From positions 1,115,512-1,179,511 of the forward strand of contig NZ_FMCS01000001.1 in the NCBI RefSeq assembly GCF_900091435.1: DNA of 64,000 nt, given 5' to 3'. Source of the DNA: Micromonospora chaiyaphumensis (lineage in GTDB: Bacteria; Actinomycetota; Actinomycetes; Mycobacteriales; Micromonosporaceae). The first letter of the stretch is position 1. Every line of letters starts with the position of its first letter. A program made the position numbers and the translations under genes. The notes beneath the pieces are model-generated. The model was not told the origin of the DNA. It was given only the letters and a program-made list of their open reading frames with translations, and made no database searches. Shown piece by piece: positions 1 through 9,139 of this stretch.

Positions 1-699
1 CCCGGCCACGAAGAGGTTGCGGGGGTGGTCGTAGAGCTCCTGCGGCGGGCCGACCTGCTGCACCGCGCCACCCCGCATGATCACCACCCGGTCGCCGAGG
101 GTCATGGCCTCGGTCTGGTCGTGGGTCACGTAGACGGTGGTGGTGCCGAGTTGCTTCTGCAGCCGGGACACCACGGTGCGCATCTGCACCCGCAGCTTCG
201 CGTCCAGGTTGGACAGCGGCTCGTCCATGAGGAACGCCTTGGGCTGGCGGACGATCGCCCGCCCCATGGCCACCCGCTGCCGCTGCCCGCCGGAGAGGTT
301 GGCCGGCTTGCGGTCCAGCAGCGGGGTCAGCTCCAGGACCTTCGCGGCCTCCTCCACCTTCTGGTGGATGGTCTCCTTGTCGAGTTTCGCCAGCCGCAGC
401 GGGAAGGCCATGTTCTCCCGGACGGTCATGTTCGGGTAGAGGGCGTAGGACTGGAAGACCATGGCGATGTCCCGGTCCCGGGGGGCCTTGTCGTTGACCC
501 GCTCCCCCGCGATGCGCAGCTCACCGGAGCTGATGTCCTCCAGCCCGGCGATCATGTTCAGGGTGGTGGACTTCCCGCAGCCGGAGGGGCCGACCAGGAT
601 CACGAACTCGCCGTCGGCGATCTCCAGGTCGACGTCCCGCACCGCGGTGGTCCCGTCCGGGAACCGCTTGCTCACCTTGTCCAGCACGATGTCGGCCAT
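1..699 (-). CDS. sugC: Trehalose-type ABC importer ATPase SugC (3' end cut by window)
   Basis: ATP-hydrolysing subunit of a carbohydrate ABC importer. It acts on the cytoplasmic face and energises the SugA/SugB channel. 233 residues are visible from the ATG at 699; the family is about 360-390 residues, so the C-terminal regulatory (OB-fold) part lies outside the window. Walker [10 protein letters not shown] (about residues 36-44), signature LSGGQRQR, Walker [17 protein letters not shown] and the switch His in VTHDQTEAM are all present. From memory, the sequence tracks mycobacterial SugC closely over its whole visible length. It lies 11 nt downstream of sugB in a four-gene operon. Because the two NgcEFG-type importers further along lack ATPases, this protein or an MsiK elsewhere could serve them (inference). 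Confidence 0.93.
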   Translation of the reverse strand, partial: MADIVLDKVSKRFPDGTTAVRDVDLEIADGEFVILVGPSGCGKSTTLNMIAGLEDISSGELRIAGERVNDKAPRDRDIAMVFQSYALYPNMTVRENMAFPLRLAKLDKETIHQKVEEAAKVLELTPLLDRKPANLSGGQRQRVAMGRAIVRQPKAFLMDEPLSNLDAKLRVQMRTVVSRLQKQLGTTTVYVTHDQTEAMTLGDRVVIMRGGAVQQVGPPQELYDHPRNLFVAG

Positions 700-710
700 G
701 ACAACACCAC

Positions 711-1547
711 CTAACCCTTGACTGCGCCGGAGGTCAGACCGGAGACGATGCGGCGCTGGAAGAAGAGCACGAACAGGATGATCGGAACGGTGATCACCAC
801 GGCGGCGGCGCAGATCGCCCCGGTGGGGTCCTCGAACTGCGACGCGCCGGTGAAGAACGACAGCGCGGCCGGCACCGTGCGGGAACGCTCGGTGGAGGTC
901 AGCGAGATCGCGAACAGGAAGTCGTTCCAGCAGAAGATGAAGACCAGGATGGCCGTGGTGAACAGCCCCGGCGCGGCCAGCGGGGCGATCACCCGGCGGA
1001 ACGCCTGGCCCTGGGTGGCGCCGTCCATCTTCGCCGCCTTCTCCAGGTCCCACGGGATCTGCTTGAAGAACGCCGAGAGCGTGTAGATCGCCAGCGGCAG
1101 GGCGAAGGTGATGTACGGCAGGATCAGCCCCGGCCAGGTGTCGAAGAGGCCGAGCTGGCGCTCGATCTCGAACAGCGGCGACACCAGCGACACCTGCGGG
1201 AACATGGCGATCAGCAGGGACACCCCGACCAGCAGCTTCTTGCCGGGGAAGTCCAGCCGCGAGATGGCGTACGCGGCCATCGCGCCCAGCACCACGGCGA
1301 TCAGGGTGGCGATCAGCGCGATGCCGATCGAGTTGACCAGGGCCCGGACGAACTGGTCGGTGTCGAAGATCGTCCGGTAGTTGTCCAGCGTCCACTCCCG
1401 GGGCCAGAACTTCCCGTCGGTGAGGGTGGCCGGGGTCTTGAACGACAGCGAGGCGATCCAGAGCACCGGGACCAGCGCGAAGACGACGACGATGACGTCC
1501 AGCAGGCCCCAGCGCACCTTCGCCCGCGTGGTGGTTTCGACTGCCAT
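711..1547 (-). CDS. sugB: Trehalose-type ABC importer permease SugB (MalG family)
   Basis: Inner-membrane permease, 278 residues, of a binding-protein-dependent sugar importer. It has an N-terminal membrane helix (about residues 15-32), further hydrophobic segments, and the MalG-type EAA loop ([18 protein letters not shown]) that docks to the ATPase. The C-terminus [14 protein letters not shown] is typical of the family. The ATG at 1547 is separated by a single nucleotide from the sugA stop, indicating translational coupling; sugC follows 11 nt after its stop. Length matches SugB/MalG proteins (270-280 residues). Confidence 0.92.
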   Translation of the reverse strand: MAVETTTRAKVRWGLLDVIVVVFALVPVLWIASLSFKTPATLTDGKFWPREWTLDNYRTIFDTDQFVRALVNSIGIALIATLIAVVLGAMAAYAISRLDFPGKKLLVGVSLLIAMFPQVSLVSPLFEIERQLGLFDTWPGLILPYITFALPLAIYTLSAFFKQIPWDLEKAAKMDGATQGQAFRRVIAPLAAPGLFTTAILVFIFCWNDFLFAISLTSTERSRTVPAALSFFTGASQFEDPTGAICAAAVVITVPIILFVLFFQRRIVSGLTSGAVKG

Positions 1548-1548
1548 G

Positions 1549-2544
1549 TCAGCGCCTCTCCCCGTCGTCGCTGCCGGGCGCAGCGGTGCCGAACAGCTTC
1601 ACGAACACGAACGCGATGATCGCCACGGTGAGGAAGATCAGCACGGACATCGTGGAGCCGATGCCGAGGTTCAACCCCCGGATCAGGTTGTTGTAGGCGA
1701 GCATCGACACCGACGAGGTCTCGTTGCCGCCGGCGGTGAGCACGAAGATGTTGTCGAACACCCGGAACGCGTCCAGGGTGCGGAACAGCAGGGCCACCAG
1801 GATGGCCGGCTTCATCACCGGCAGCATCACCTTGGTGAACCGCTGCCAGGCCGTCGCGCCGTCGGTGGAGGCGGCCTTCAGCAGGTCCTCGGGCACCAGC
1901 GCCAGCCCGGCCATGAGCAGCAGCGCCATGAACGGGGTGGTCTTCCAGATCTCGGCCAGCATGATGATCGCCAGCGAGCTGGCCCGCTCGGTCAGCGGGG
2001 CGCTGCCGTCGAACAGGTTGGCCAGGTAGCCGGTGCCGGGCGTCCAGGCGTACCGCCAGGAGAAGGCGGCGACGACCGTGACGATGCCGTACGGGATCAG
2101 CGCCGCGGTGCGGACGATGCCCCGGCCGACCAGCGTCCGATGCATGATCAACGCCAGGCCCATGCCGAGCACCAGCTCGATCACCACGGTGACCACGGTG
2201 ATCAGGGCGGTCACCCCGAACGCGGTCCACCAGAACTGGTTGGTCAGCACGGTGGCGTAGTTCTCCAGCCCGACGAACTCGCGCTGGTCGGGAAAGCGCA
2301 GGTCGAAGCGCTGCAGCGACAGCCAGACCGAGTAGAGGATCGGGTAGGCGGTGACCAGCACCATGACCAGCGCGGCCGGCGCGCAGAGCAGCCAGCCGAG
2401 CCGCCGCTCGGCGCGCTTGTTCTCGCTCAGCGGCGCCTTCGACCGGCGGCGGGCCCGCTGGGCGGGCACGGCGGCGTGCCGGCCGGCGGCGCGCTCGGCG
2501 TCCGCCGCGACGTCGGCGCCGGCGGGCGTGGCGTTGACGCTCAC
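1549..2544 (-). CDS. sugA: Trehalose-type ABC importer permease SugA (MalF family)
   Basis: Membrane permease partner of SugB, 331 residues from the GTG at 2544. I chose this start because it overlaps the lpqY stop in a GTGA arrangement; the frame stays open far upstream, but that part is the shadow of lpqY. About 55 hydrophilic, Ala/Arg-rich residues precede the first membrane helix ([19 protein letters not shown]). The EAA-like loop is seen around [16 protein letters not shown]. Known role of the family: forms the translocation channel for the sugar delivered by the binding lipoprotein. The long polar N-terminus is longer than in mycobacterial SugA. Confidence 0.9.
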   Translation of the reverse strand: MSVNATPAGADVAADAERAAGRHAAVPAQRARRRSKAPLSENKRAERRLGWLLCAPAALVMVLVTAYPILYSVWLSLQRFDLRFPDQREFVGLENYATVLTNQFWWTAFGVTALITVVTVVIELVLGMGLALIMHRTLVGRGIVRTAALIPYGIVTVVAAFSWRYAWTPGTGYLANLFDGSAPLTERASSLAIIMLAEIWKTTPFMALLLMAGLALVPEDLLKAASTDGATAWQRFTKVMLPVMKPAILVALLFRTLDAFRVFDNIFVLTAGGNETSSVSMLAYNNLIRGLNLGIGSTMSVLIFLTVAIIAFVFVKLFGTAAPGSDDGERR

Positions 2545-3827
2545 GGCAGGACCCCCTTCGACTCGAGGGCGTCGGCGATGGCGTCGCGCAGCTCGTTCGC
2601 GGTCTGCTCGGGCCGGATCGCCGACGGCGGCGACAGGATCGCCGACATGACCGTGGAGATGCTCTGGTACGCCGGGGTCAGCGGCCGGACCGCCGGTTCC
2701 TTGAGCTCCTCCAGGATGGTCTCCTTCATCGGGTACGCCTTGTCCATCTCCGGGTCGGCGTAGACGGCCTCGATGGTGGGTGGCACGCCGTCGTTCACCG
2801 CGGAGAACTTCTGGTGCTCGGCGTTGCGGATGCACTTCGCCGCCTCGAAGGACTCCGCCGGGTGCTTCGAGTAGGTGCTGACCGCCATGTTGACCCCGCC
2901 GATGGTGACCTTGCTCGGGGTGTTCGGGTCGATGCCCGGCACCCGCGCCCACTTGACCTTCTTGGCCAGGTCCGGGTTGGCCTCCTGCATGGCCGGATAC
3001 ACGAACGGCCAGTTGACCTCGAAGGCGCCGGCGCCGGACTGGAACTCCAGCCGGACCGGGTCCTCGGTGGCGTTGCTGAACGACGGCGAGGTCACGCCCG
3101 AGGTGGCGAACTTCTGGAGCTGGTCGAGTGCCCGCACCGCGCCCTCGTCCATCTCGGCCTTCCTGCCGTCGTCGCTGAGGATCTTCCCGCCCGCGCTCTC
3201 GGCCAGGGTGTTGTAGAGGACGACCAGGCCCTCGTACTGGGCGCCCATGGTGAGCACCTGGTGGGGCTTGCCCTGCTGCTTGAGCTGCTGGGCGGCGGAG
3301 ATCATCTCGTCCCAGCTCTTCGGCGCCTCCTGGACCAGGTCGCTGCGGTACCAGAGGAGCTGCACGTTGGTGTTCTTGGGCGCGGCGTAGAGCTTGTCCT
3401 CGTAGCGGGCGGTGTCCAGGGGGCCCGCGAGGGTGCCCTGCTCCACCTCGGCCTTGTCCTGGCCGGTCCACTCCCGGATCCACTTGGCGCTGGCGAACTC
3501 CTGGGTCCACGTGACGTCGAGGCCGAGCACGTCCATCCCCGGGTCCTGCGCCGCCAGCCGCCGCACCATCTGCACCCGCTGGTCGTCGGCCTGCCGCGGG
3601 AGCACCCGGTAGACGATCCGGTAGCGCCCCCGGGCCTGGGCGTTGCAGTCGTCGACCACCTTCTGCAGGTTCTGCTCCGGCGGGTAGTACAGGTTGATGG
3701 TGGGCGTGCCGCCCTCACCGCCCGATCCGCAGGCGGCCAGCGGGGCCACCAACGCGAGTGCGGCGGCTGCCGCCGCCGCACGCCGGGCCGGCCGCCGCCG
3801 TGCGGCCGCGCCGGGGTCCGTCGTCAT
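2541..3827 (-). CDS. lpqY: Trehalose-binding lipoprotein, LpqY-like
   Basis: Extracytoplasmic solute-binding lipoprotein, 428 residues from the ATG at 3827, which has a gggggagg ribosome site just upstream; an in-frame ATG at 3866 lacks one. After a basic start (RRRPARR) and a hydrophobic stretch comes a lipobox LAAC, so the mature protein is lipid-anchored. The segments LPRQADDQRVQMVRRL, DVLGLDVTWTQEF and KLYAAPKNTNVQLLWYR align with what I remember of mycobacterial LpqY, which binds trehalose. This supports trehalose as substrate, though related glucosides cannot be excluded. It is the first gene of lpqY-sugA-sugB-sugC, divergent from the VOC gene; the 242-bp divergent region should hold its promoter, but I could not pick out an operator. 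Confidence 0.85.
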   Translation of the reverse strand: MTTDPGAAARRRPARRAAAAAAALALVAPLAACGSGGEGGTPTINLYYPPEQNLQKVVDDCNAQARGRYRIVYRVLPRQADDQRVQMVRRLAAQDPGMDVLGLDVTWTQEFASAKWIREWTGQDKAEVEQGTLAGPLDTARYEDKLYAAPKNTNVQLLWYRSDLVQEAPKSWDEMISAAQQLKQQGKPHQVLTMGAQYEGLVVLYNTLAESAGGKILSDDGRKAEMDEGAVRALDQLQKFATSGVTSPSFSNATEDPVRLEFQSGAGAFEVNWPFVYPAMQEANPDLAKKVKWARVPGIDPNTPSKVTIGGVNMAVSTYSKHPAESFEAAKCIRNAEHQKFSAVNDGVPPTIEAVYADPEMDKAYPMKETILEELKEPAVRPLTPAYQSISTVMSAILSPPSAIRPEQTANELRDAIADALESKGVLP

Positions 3828-4069
3828 CGCCCTCCCCCTTTCCTCGGCGAAGAACCGGGGAGTCACCCGTGCCCCGGCGCACGGCGAGACGGTCGGGGCA
3901 CCGGTGCTCGGCCGGGCGTCCCGGGACGTTTCGTGCGCCAGACAGTGCCCTGGCTGCGACGCTGCGAAACCTCACGGTCACGGAGACGGGTACGACAGCC
4001 GCCGCTGTGGGACGGATCACCGGCCGCGGCGCGCCCGGGGCTGTCCGACCCACCCGGCATGATGGCCGG

Positions 4070-4774
4070 ATGATCGCGCGCTTCAAGGACCTCTGCATGG
4101 ACGCGGCCGACGCCCACCGGCTCGGCGGCTTCTGGGCCGGCATCCTCGACGGGGAGTTGGTCGACACGGGCGACGGCGACACCCGGATCGACCCCCGCGC
4201 CGCTGCGTCGAACGCCGAGTCGATCTGGGTCAACACGGTGCCCGAGCCGCGCACCGGCAAGACCCGCGTCCACCTCGACCTGCGGCTCGCCGAGCCGGAG
4301 CCGGCCGCGCTGCTGGCCGCCGGCGCGCGCCTGGTCCGCGAGCCGGACGCCGAGATCAGCTGGTGGGTCCTCGCCGACCCGGAGGGCAACCAGTTCTGCG
4401 CGTTCCCGCCGCGCGTGGGCGCCCGGCCCGGCGTGTTCGAGCTGGTGGTCGACAGCGCCGACCCGGCCGCGCAGGCCGCCTGGTGGGCGCGGGTGGTCGG
4501 CGGCCGGGCGGAGACCGCCGCCGAGGGCACCACCTCGCTGGCCGGCGCGGCGGGCTTCCCCTGGGACCACTGGGTCTTCGACCCGGTGCCGGAACGCAAG
4601 CGGGTGAAGAACCGGGTGCACTGGGACGTGGAGCTGAACGGTGCCGAGGTCACCCCGCTGATCGCGGCCGGGGCGACCCTGCTGCGCGAGCCCACCCCGG
4701 CGACGTCCTGGTGGGTGCTGGCCGACCCGGAGGGGAACGAGTTCTGCGCCTTCCCGGCCCGTCCCACTCCGTGA
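4070..4774 (+). CDS. Two-domain VOC (glyoxalase-like) protein
   Basis: 234 residues made of two homologous VOC/glyoxalase-like halves. Each half ends in a near-identical motif: SWWVLADPEGNQFCAFP (about residues 105-121) and SWWVLADPEGNEFCAFP (about 213-229). Members of this subfamily are soluble and mostly uncharacterised; a metal-dependent or small-molecule-binding role is likely but the substrate is unknown. The ATG at 4070 is preceded by CATGAT and exactly 6 nt, a pattern that suggests leaderless transcription; there is no Shine-Dalgarno. It is divergent from lpqY with no evident functional link. Confidence 0.85.
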   Translation: MIARFKDLCMDAADAHRLGGFWAGILDGELVDTGDGDTRIDPRAAASNAESIWVNTVPEPRTGKTRVHLDLRLAEPEPAALLAAGARLVREPDAEISWWVLADPEGNQFCAFPPRVGARPGVFELVVDSADPAAQAAWWARVVGGRAETAAEGTTSLAGAAGFPWDHWVFDPVPERKRVKNRVHWDVELNGAEVTPLIAAGATLLREPTPATSWWVLADPEGNEFCAFPARPTP

Positions 4775-4957
4775 ACGGCGAGGCTACCCAGCGTGCGCCC
4801 GGTGGACTAGCGTTTCGGTAGCTCCGCAGCCAGCGCGTCGCCGTCGATGTCGATACGCCTCCGGCCGACCCCCAGCCCGTCCGATCGGTTGGTTCTCGCG
4901 CGAACTTCCCTCTGCGCTCACACCGGTTGGGCAGGATCCCCACGAGGAGGTGCCGTC

Positions 4958-5389
4958 GTGCAGGACACCCGCGCTCTCGCCCTGACGTTCGAGGTGAGCG
5001 GCCTGCCCCCGGTCAAGACCGAGGCCCTGTCCATCTTCGCCGCCGGGCACCGGCAGGCGACGAGGGTCCGCGCCCTGCTCCAGGCCGCCTGCACGGCGGC
5101 CCAGCGCACGGGGTGGACCCCGCTCACCGGTCCCATCGAGGTGGACGTAACCCTGCGCTGCCCGCCCGGGCATCGCACCTCCGACGCCAGCACCCTGCTG
5201 GGCGGGGTCTGCGCCGTGCTCCAGGACAAGAAGCGGGTGGCGAACATCGGCCTGGCCCACCTCGGTGTGCTGGTCGACGTCGCCCTCTGGTCGGACGACC
5301 GGCAGATCCGCCGGCTGTCCTACGTCGAGGAGCCCGGGGAGGACTTCTCGTACCTGGTCCGGGTGGCGGCCGTACCGAGGATGGTTTGA
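4958..5389 (+). CDS. Small protein with divergent RusA (Holliday junction resolvase)-like features
   Basis: 143 residues from the GTG at 4958, which has a good GAGGAGG site 7 nt upstream (4944-4950); an open frame from 4847 lacks one. The layout recalls the RusA resolvase fold: an N-terminal beta region (LTFEVSGLPPVKT), a central RTSDASTLLGGVCAVLQ segment where RusA has its D-x-DN...K motif, and WSDDRQIRRLSYVEEPG where RusA has DDxQ. One acidic residue of the first motif and the DD pair are kept, but the Asn and the Lys are not, so catalysis by the known mechanism is doubtful. I infer a RusA-like fold only. A small gene of unknown function follows 47 nt downstream. Confidence 0.6.
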   Translation: MQDTRALALTFEVSGLPPVKTEALSIFAAGHRQATRVRALLQAACTAAQRTGWTPLTGPIEVDVTLRCPPGHRTSDASTLLGGVCAVLQDKKRVANIGLAHLGVLVDVALWSDDRQIRRLSYVEEPGEDFSYLVRVAAVPRMV

Positions 5390-5436
5390 CCGACGACGGC
5401 GGTGGGGTACCGCGGTCGCCGACGAAGGGAGCGCCG

Positions 5437-5712
5437 ATGCCGGAGCCACATGTCACGCTCGACCCGAGCGGGCTCGACCCTGTGCAGCAGAAGCTGCGCG
5501 GTCCGCTGGAGGAACAGCTGACCTCGGCTTTGCAGGCGGCGACCGAACGCGTCCGGGGCAGCTACGCGGGTGAGCCCGTGGAGGAGGTCTGCCGCCGGCT
5601 GCTCGACGAGACCCGCGCCGGGCTGCACCCGGACATCGCCGCCGGGTTCAACCCGGACATGGACGAGTTCTGCCGGGTCGCCGTGGCCATCGTGCGCGGC
5701 GAGGCCGGCTGA
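5437..5712 (+). CDS. Small conserved-looking hypothetical protein (91 aa)
   Basis: 91 residues, acidic and predicted mostly helical, with no signal peptide or membrane segment. The start ATG at 5437 has GAAGGGAG about 6 nt upstream. Codon use has the strong G/C third-position bias of a real gene. It lies 47 nt after the RusA-like gene on the same strand and probably shares its transcript, which ends at the hairpin at 5726-5755. No family recognised; the C-terminal FNPDMDEFCRVAVAIVRGEAG half may be a small helical bundle. Confidence 0.6.
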   Translation: MPEPHVTLDPSGLDPVQQKLRGPLEEQLTSALQAATERVRGSYAGEPVEEVCRRLLDETRAGLHPDIAAGFNPDMDEFCRVAVAIVRGEAG

Positions 5713-5725
5713 CGCACACGCACCC

Positions 5726-5755
5726 GACCGCGCCGACCGGACGGCCGGCGCGGTC
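5726..5755. terminator. Bidirectional hairpin between convergent genes
   Basis: Perfect 10-bp stem GACCGCGCCG / CGGCGCGGTC with a 10-nt loop, placed between the stops at 5712 (+) and 5768 (-). There is no U-tract, as is usual in high-GC actinomycetes. Confidence 0.65.
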
Positions 5756-5767
5756 GATCCGTGCGGG

Positions 5768-6460
5768 TCAGCCGCGTCGCACGTCGACCGCGACGACGTG
5801 GGTGCCGTCCGGGCGGGTGGCCTCGCCCAGCCGCACCGGCAGCGTCCTGCCGGTCGGGGGCCGGAGCCCGAGCCCGAAGCTGAGGTGACCCTCGAAGTCG
5901 CCGGCCGCGGCCCAGCCGCGCAGCGTCGGATAGCCGATCCGCGACGGCGGCAGGTCGGCCGTGCCGCCGCCGCGGGCGTCGTGGGCCTGCGCCGGGTCGA
6001 ACCGCACCGACAGGTACGCCGTGCCGGGCAGTTCGACGGGGGCGTCGCGACCCTCCGTCCGCACCTGGGGCACGTAGCCGACCTGGTAGGACGGCGTCGG
6101 GCCGCGGAAGGCGAAGGTGATCCGGCTGAACCCCTCGGCCGGGTGGTCCCCGACCCGCACCTCGACCAGGACGGGCAGTGGGTCCCCCGGCACGGGGGTG
6201 ACCGGCACCCGGACCTGGTGGGTCACCCGGGCGGCCGTGGCGGGCACCGCCCAGTCGTAGGTCACCCGCCAGGAGCCTTCGGCAGGCGCCCCGGTGGTGG
6301 GTGCGGTGGAGGCGGCGGCCGATGTGGTCGCGGCGACGGTCGCGCCGGCCGACGGCGCCGTCGCGGTCGGGGCGGCCGCGCCGGTCTGGTCGGTCGTCGT
6401 GCAGGCCGCCGCGAGCAGCACCACCAGGCCGGCGAGCAGTGGTACGCGCTGAGGTCCCAT
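5768..6460 (-). CDS. AMIN-like domain lipoprotein
   Basis: 230 residues from the ATG at 6460. A signal peptide with lipobox LAAAC (Cys about residue 20) is followed by a Thr/Ala/Pro-rich low-complexity spacer to about residue 60. A C-terminal beta-rich domain follows, with ITFAFRGPTPSYQVGYV and a closing LSVRFDPAQAHD. That pattern matches the actinobacterial AMIN-like lipoprotein family, thought to bind at the cell surface; the ligand is unknown. The spacer fits tethering through the cell wall. It lies 74 nt downstream of the SARP gene stop and convergent with the small hypothetical gene. Confidence 0.75.
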   Translation of the reverse strand: MGPQRVPLLAGLVVLLAAACTTTDQTGAAAPTATAPSAGATVAATTSAAASTAPTTGAPAEGSWRVTYDWAVPATAARVTHQVRVPVTPVPGDPLPVLVEVRVGDHPAEGFSRITFAFRGPTPSYQVGYVPQVRTEGRDAPVELPGTAYLSVRFDPAQAHDARGGGTADLPPSRIGYPTLRGWAAAGDFEGHLSFGLGLRPPTGRTLPVRLGEATRPDGTHVVAVDVRRG

Positions 6461-6534
6461 GGCCCAGTGTCGCGCCGGACGGCCCCGTCCACCAGAGCCA
6501 TCCGTCCTTGGGACGGTCGTCCCAGGCGCCAGGC

Positions 6535-8397
6535 TCAGCGCGCCGTCGTGGGCTGGTCCGCTGCGGTCATTGGATCGGCCCCCGGTTCCACCCGCCACGT
6601 CGGCAGCGGGTGCAGCGCCGGCATCGTCGGTAGTTCGGCGGCGTAGTCCCGGACCAGCTGGGGCAGCCGGTACCCGCCGGAGGCGTCCAGGCAGACCAGG
6701 TGGGCGTCGAGCAGCCTCTCCAGCGACTGCCACAACCGCTCGGCCGGTACGCCCAGCCGCGCGGCGGTGTCCTCCGGCGGCAGTACCAACTCCGGTTCGC
6801 CCGCCAGAAGCGCGAGCACCTGCCCGACCAGCTCGTCGTCGGCACGGACGGCCGCGAAGCCGAGGTCGATGCGCTGCCGCATCGACAGGTCGTCGTCGGC
6901 CAGCAGGTCCAGCCTGCGGCGGGGATCGCCCAGTTCCGCCACCAGAGCGGCCAGGGTGGCCGACGGCCGCGCGGCCAGCCGGGACCCGACGATACGCAGG
7001 GCCAGCGGCGATCCGCCGCAGAGCCGGAGCAGTTCGCCGGCGGCGACGGGTGCAGCCGCCAGCCGCTCGGCGCACCCGAGCGCAACCAGCAGGGCCCGCC
7101 CGTCCTCGACCGGCATGGGATCGAGATCCACCCGGTGTACGCCGTCCAGGCTGCGCAGGTGGCGCTGGGTCACCACGACGAGCGCCGAGCCGGGCCCGGC
7201 CGGGACGAGCGCGCGCACCTGGGCGGCGTTGGTGACGCCGTCCGCCACGATCAGGATCCGGCGCTCCGCCAGGAGCGACCGCACCCGGCCCGCCCGCTCG
7301 CAGGCCCGTTCGGAAATCGCCGCACCGTCGACGCCGAGCGCCCGGAGCACTCGGGCCAGCACCTCGTCCCCGGTGAAGGACGGCTGGTAGTGCAGATCGA
7401 CGTAGACCTGACCGTCGGGGAAGTGGGCGGCGACGGCGTGCGCCGCCCGTACCGCGAGCGCGGTCTTACCGCTGCCGGCCGCACCGCTGACCACCACGGC
7501 GGCCGAGACCCTACCGGACAGGGCCGCCAGCACCTCAGCGTGCTCCCGGGTACGCCCGACGAAGGCTCCCAGCGCCGCAGGCAGCTCCCGGGGCACGGGC
7601 CGGCCGTCACGCTGCTTCACGTCCTCCCGGACGGCCACCCTGGCGGGCGGCGCCTCCTGCGACAGCTCGGGCGAACGGTCGAGGACCGCGCGGTGCAGGC
7701 GCTGCAGCTCCTCGCCCGGCTCGATGCCCAGTTGGTCCCGCAGAGCCGCTCGCGCATTCCGGTAGGCGACGAGCGCCGCGGGCACATCGCCTCGGCGGTA
7801 GAGCGCCACGATCAGCTGCCCCCAGCTCCGTTCCCGCAACGGGTGGGCGGAGAGCATGCGGCGGAGCTGAGGCAGCACGTCGCCGTGCGCGCCGACCGCG
7901 AGCTGGGCGTCGACGAGGTCCTCGAAGACCTGGAGCCGCTGCTCCTCCAGGGTCGCCCATTGGTTGTCCAGCAGGGTGCCGCGAGACAGGCCGTCACCAG
8001 CCGTCCCGCGCCAGTGGGCCATCGCCCCGGTCAGCGCATCGATGGCGCCAGCCGGGTCGCGCGCGCTCAACCTGGACCGGCCCTCCTCGGCGAGCCGCTG
8101 GAAGTCGGTCACGTCGAGCTCGCCCGACCCAAGTCGCAGCTCGTACGCCTGCGGCCGCGCGAGCAGCCGATCCCCCACCGCCTGACGGAGGGCGGCGGCG
8201 TGCGAGCGGAGGTTGGCCACCGCGGACGAGGGCGGGTCGGACCACACCATGCCGGCCAGGCCGGGCAGGGACACCGGCCGGTTGGCCTCCAGAGCCAGAC
8301 CAGCCAGGACGGTACGGCGCTTCGCCGCCCCAGGTGTGAGCTGCTGGCCGTTCACCCACAGCTCCATCGTGCCCAGTAAACGGATTCGAATCTCCAT
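6535..8397 (-). CDS. AfsR/SARP-type transcriptional regulator with NB-ARC ATPase
   Basis: 620 residues from the ATG at 8397, with a ggaggag site 4-6 nt upstream. Domains in order: OmpR-like winged-helix DNA-binding domain (about 1-90, containing LRSHAAALRQAVGD), bacterial transcriptional activator domain (about 95-250, with FEDLVDAQLAVGAHG), then an NB-ARC/STAND ATPase (about 265-540) with P-loop GAAGSGKTALA. It ends soon after a short winged-helix-like region, without the long TPR tail of full AfsR. SARPs bind direct repeats upstream of target promoters and activate, often, secondary metabolism. No biosynthetic cluster lies in this window, so its target is unknown. Confidence 0.9.
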   Translation of the reverse strand: MEIRIRLLGTMELWVNGQQLTPGAAKRRTVLAGLALEANRPVSLPGLAGMVWSDPPSSAVANLRSHAAALRQAVGDRLLARPQAYELRLGSGELDVTDFQRLAEEGRSRLSARDPAGAIDALTGAMAHWRGTAGDGLSRGTLLDNQWATLEEQRLQVFEDLVDAQLAVGAHGDVLPQLRRMLSAHPLRERSWGQLIVALYRRGDVPAALVAYRNARAALRDQLGIEPGEELQRLHRAVLDRSPELSQEAPPARVAVREDVKQRDGRPVPRELPAALGAFVGRTREHAEVLAALSGRVSAAVVVSGAAGSGKTALAVRAAHAVAAHFPDGQVYVDLHYQPSFTGDEVLARVLRALGVDGAAISERACERAGRVRSLLAERRILIVADGVTNAAQVRALVPAGPGSALVVVTQRHLRSLDGVHRVDLDPMPVEDGRALLVALGCAERLAAAPVAAGELLRLCGGSPLALRIVGSRLAARPSATLAALVAELGDPRRRLDLLADDDLSMRQRIDLGFAAVRADDELVGQVLALLAGEPELVLPPEDTAARLGVPAERLWQSLERLLDAHLVCLDASGGYRLPQLVRDYAAELPTMPALHPLPTWRVEPGADPMTAADQPTTAR

Positions 8398-8802
8398 GCG
8401 CTCCTCCCCCGTCGGCCATGAGCGCTGCTCACGCTAGGCGACTGGCCGCGCACGCAACAAGAAGGATTGTTGTATGCGATGAGTGACGAAAGTCAATTGT
8501 AAATGCGGCGTGTCTCTGTAACGAAAAAAGGGCCGCGAACGCTGGAGGGCGATCTGGAAACCAGCCGGGCCAAGTACCCGTCGCCGTGAAATCATCTTCG
8601 GCGCGAACCCAGAGAGGATCGGCGCAATGTGATCAGTCTACGGCCCGGCAGCGGACGGGCAACCGGCCGACCGGACAGGCCACCGGGATCTCTCTTACCG
8701 ACGGGCGAGTGGAACCGTGACCGATCAGGAACATCGCGAAGCTCAAGATGGCCTTGGCAGGACGTGGCAGACCAGCGTCGATCCCGCCCCTTGCGAAGGC
8801 CA
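8398..8802. other. Gene-free stretch between the SARP gene and the barstar terminator
   Basis: About 405 bp with locally lower GC and no frame that codes convincingly. It contains the SARP promoter region. A perfect inverted repeat CAACAA-N6-TTGTTG at 8455-8472 lies 58 bp before the SARP start and could be an operator. An A-run (acgaaaaaaggg) lies near 8520. Remnants of older toxin/immunity cassettes are often found behind RHS loci, but I could not recognise any here. Confidence 0.4.
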
Positions 8803-8837
8803 CTGCCGCCGAGCCCACATGGCGGGCTCGGCGGCAG
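8803..8837 (-). terminator. Strong hairpin after the barstar gene
   Basis: Perfect 14-bp stem CTGCCGCCGAGCCC / GGGCTCGGCGGCAG with a 7-nt loop, beginning 8 nt after the barstar stop. It marks the end of the RHS-toxin/immunity operon. Confidence 0.8.
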
Positions 8838-8844
8838 CAGGCGT

Positions 8845-9138
8845 TCAGTCCGTGATCACCAACTCGAAGCGTTCATCGTCATCTCGTCGTCGATCCCGCT
8901 CCTCAGCTCTTCGCAGGATCGCCACGATCCTCTCGAAGTCGCCCTTCCCCATCGCTTTCCTGCTGACACCTGCATGGGTCCAGACCAGCCGCACCGGACG
9001 CTCGACATCGAAGCTCACGCGGTCCCAAAGAGCGTCCAGATTCTTGCCGTAATAGGGCCCGAAGTCAAGCAGTCGAGCTATCTCGACATGGAACTCGGCT
9101 TCCGATCTGACTCGCCGGCCATCCAACTCAATCTGCAT
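8845..9138 (-). CDS. Barstar-family RNase inhibitor (immunity protein)
   Basis: 97 residues from the ATG at 9138. I chose this start because it lies one nucleotide behind the RHS stop and has GGAAG upstream; an earlier in-frame ATG at 9192 would overlap the toxin domain. Barstar hallmarks are visible: an opening strand with helix (MQIELDGRRVRSEAEFHVEI), GPYYGKNLDALWDRV (barstar's helix-2 region that plugs the barnase active site), then VERPVRLVWTHAG. The acidic residues facing barnase are plausible in this region. Role: binds and neutralises the barnase-like C-terminus of the neighbouring RHS protein in the cytoplasm. Gene order toxin-then-inhibitor with coupled translation fits dosage protection. 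Confidence 0.93.
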   Translation of the reverse strand: MQIELDGRRVRSEAEFHVEIARLLDFGPYYGKNLDALWDRVSFDVERPVRLVWTHAGVSRKAMGKGDFERIVAILRRAEERDRRRDDDERFELVITD

Positions 9139-9139
9139 G

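Noticed and set aside
1381..2763. Long plus-strand frames in the sug operon and in the permease genes
   Set aside because: Shadows of clear transporter genes; Q/H/R-rich with no domains.
6535..8397. SARP regulator as a marker of a biosynthetic cluster
   Set aside because: No PKS, NRPS, terpene or RiPP genes are found in the window.
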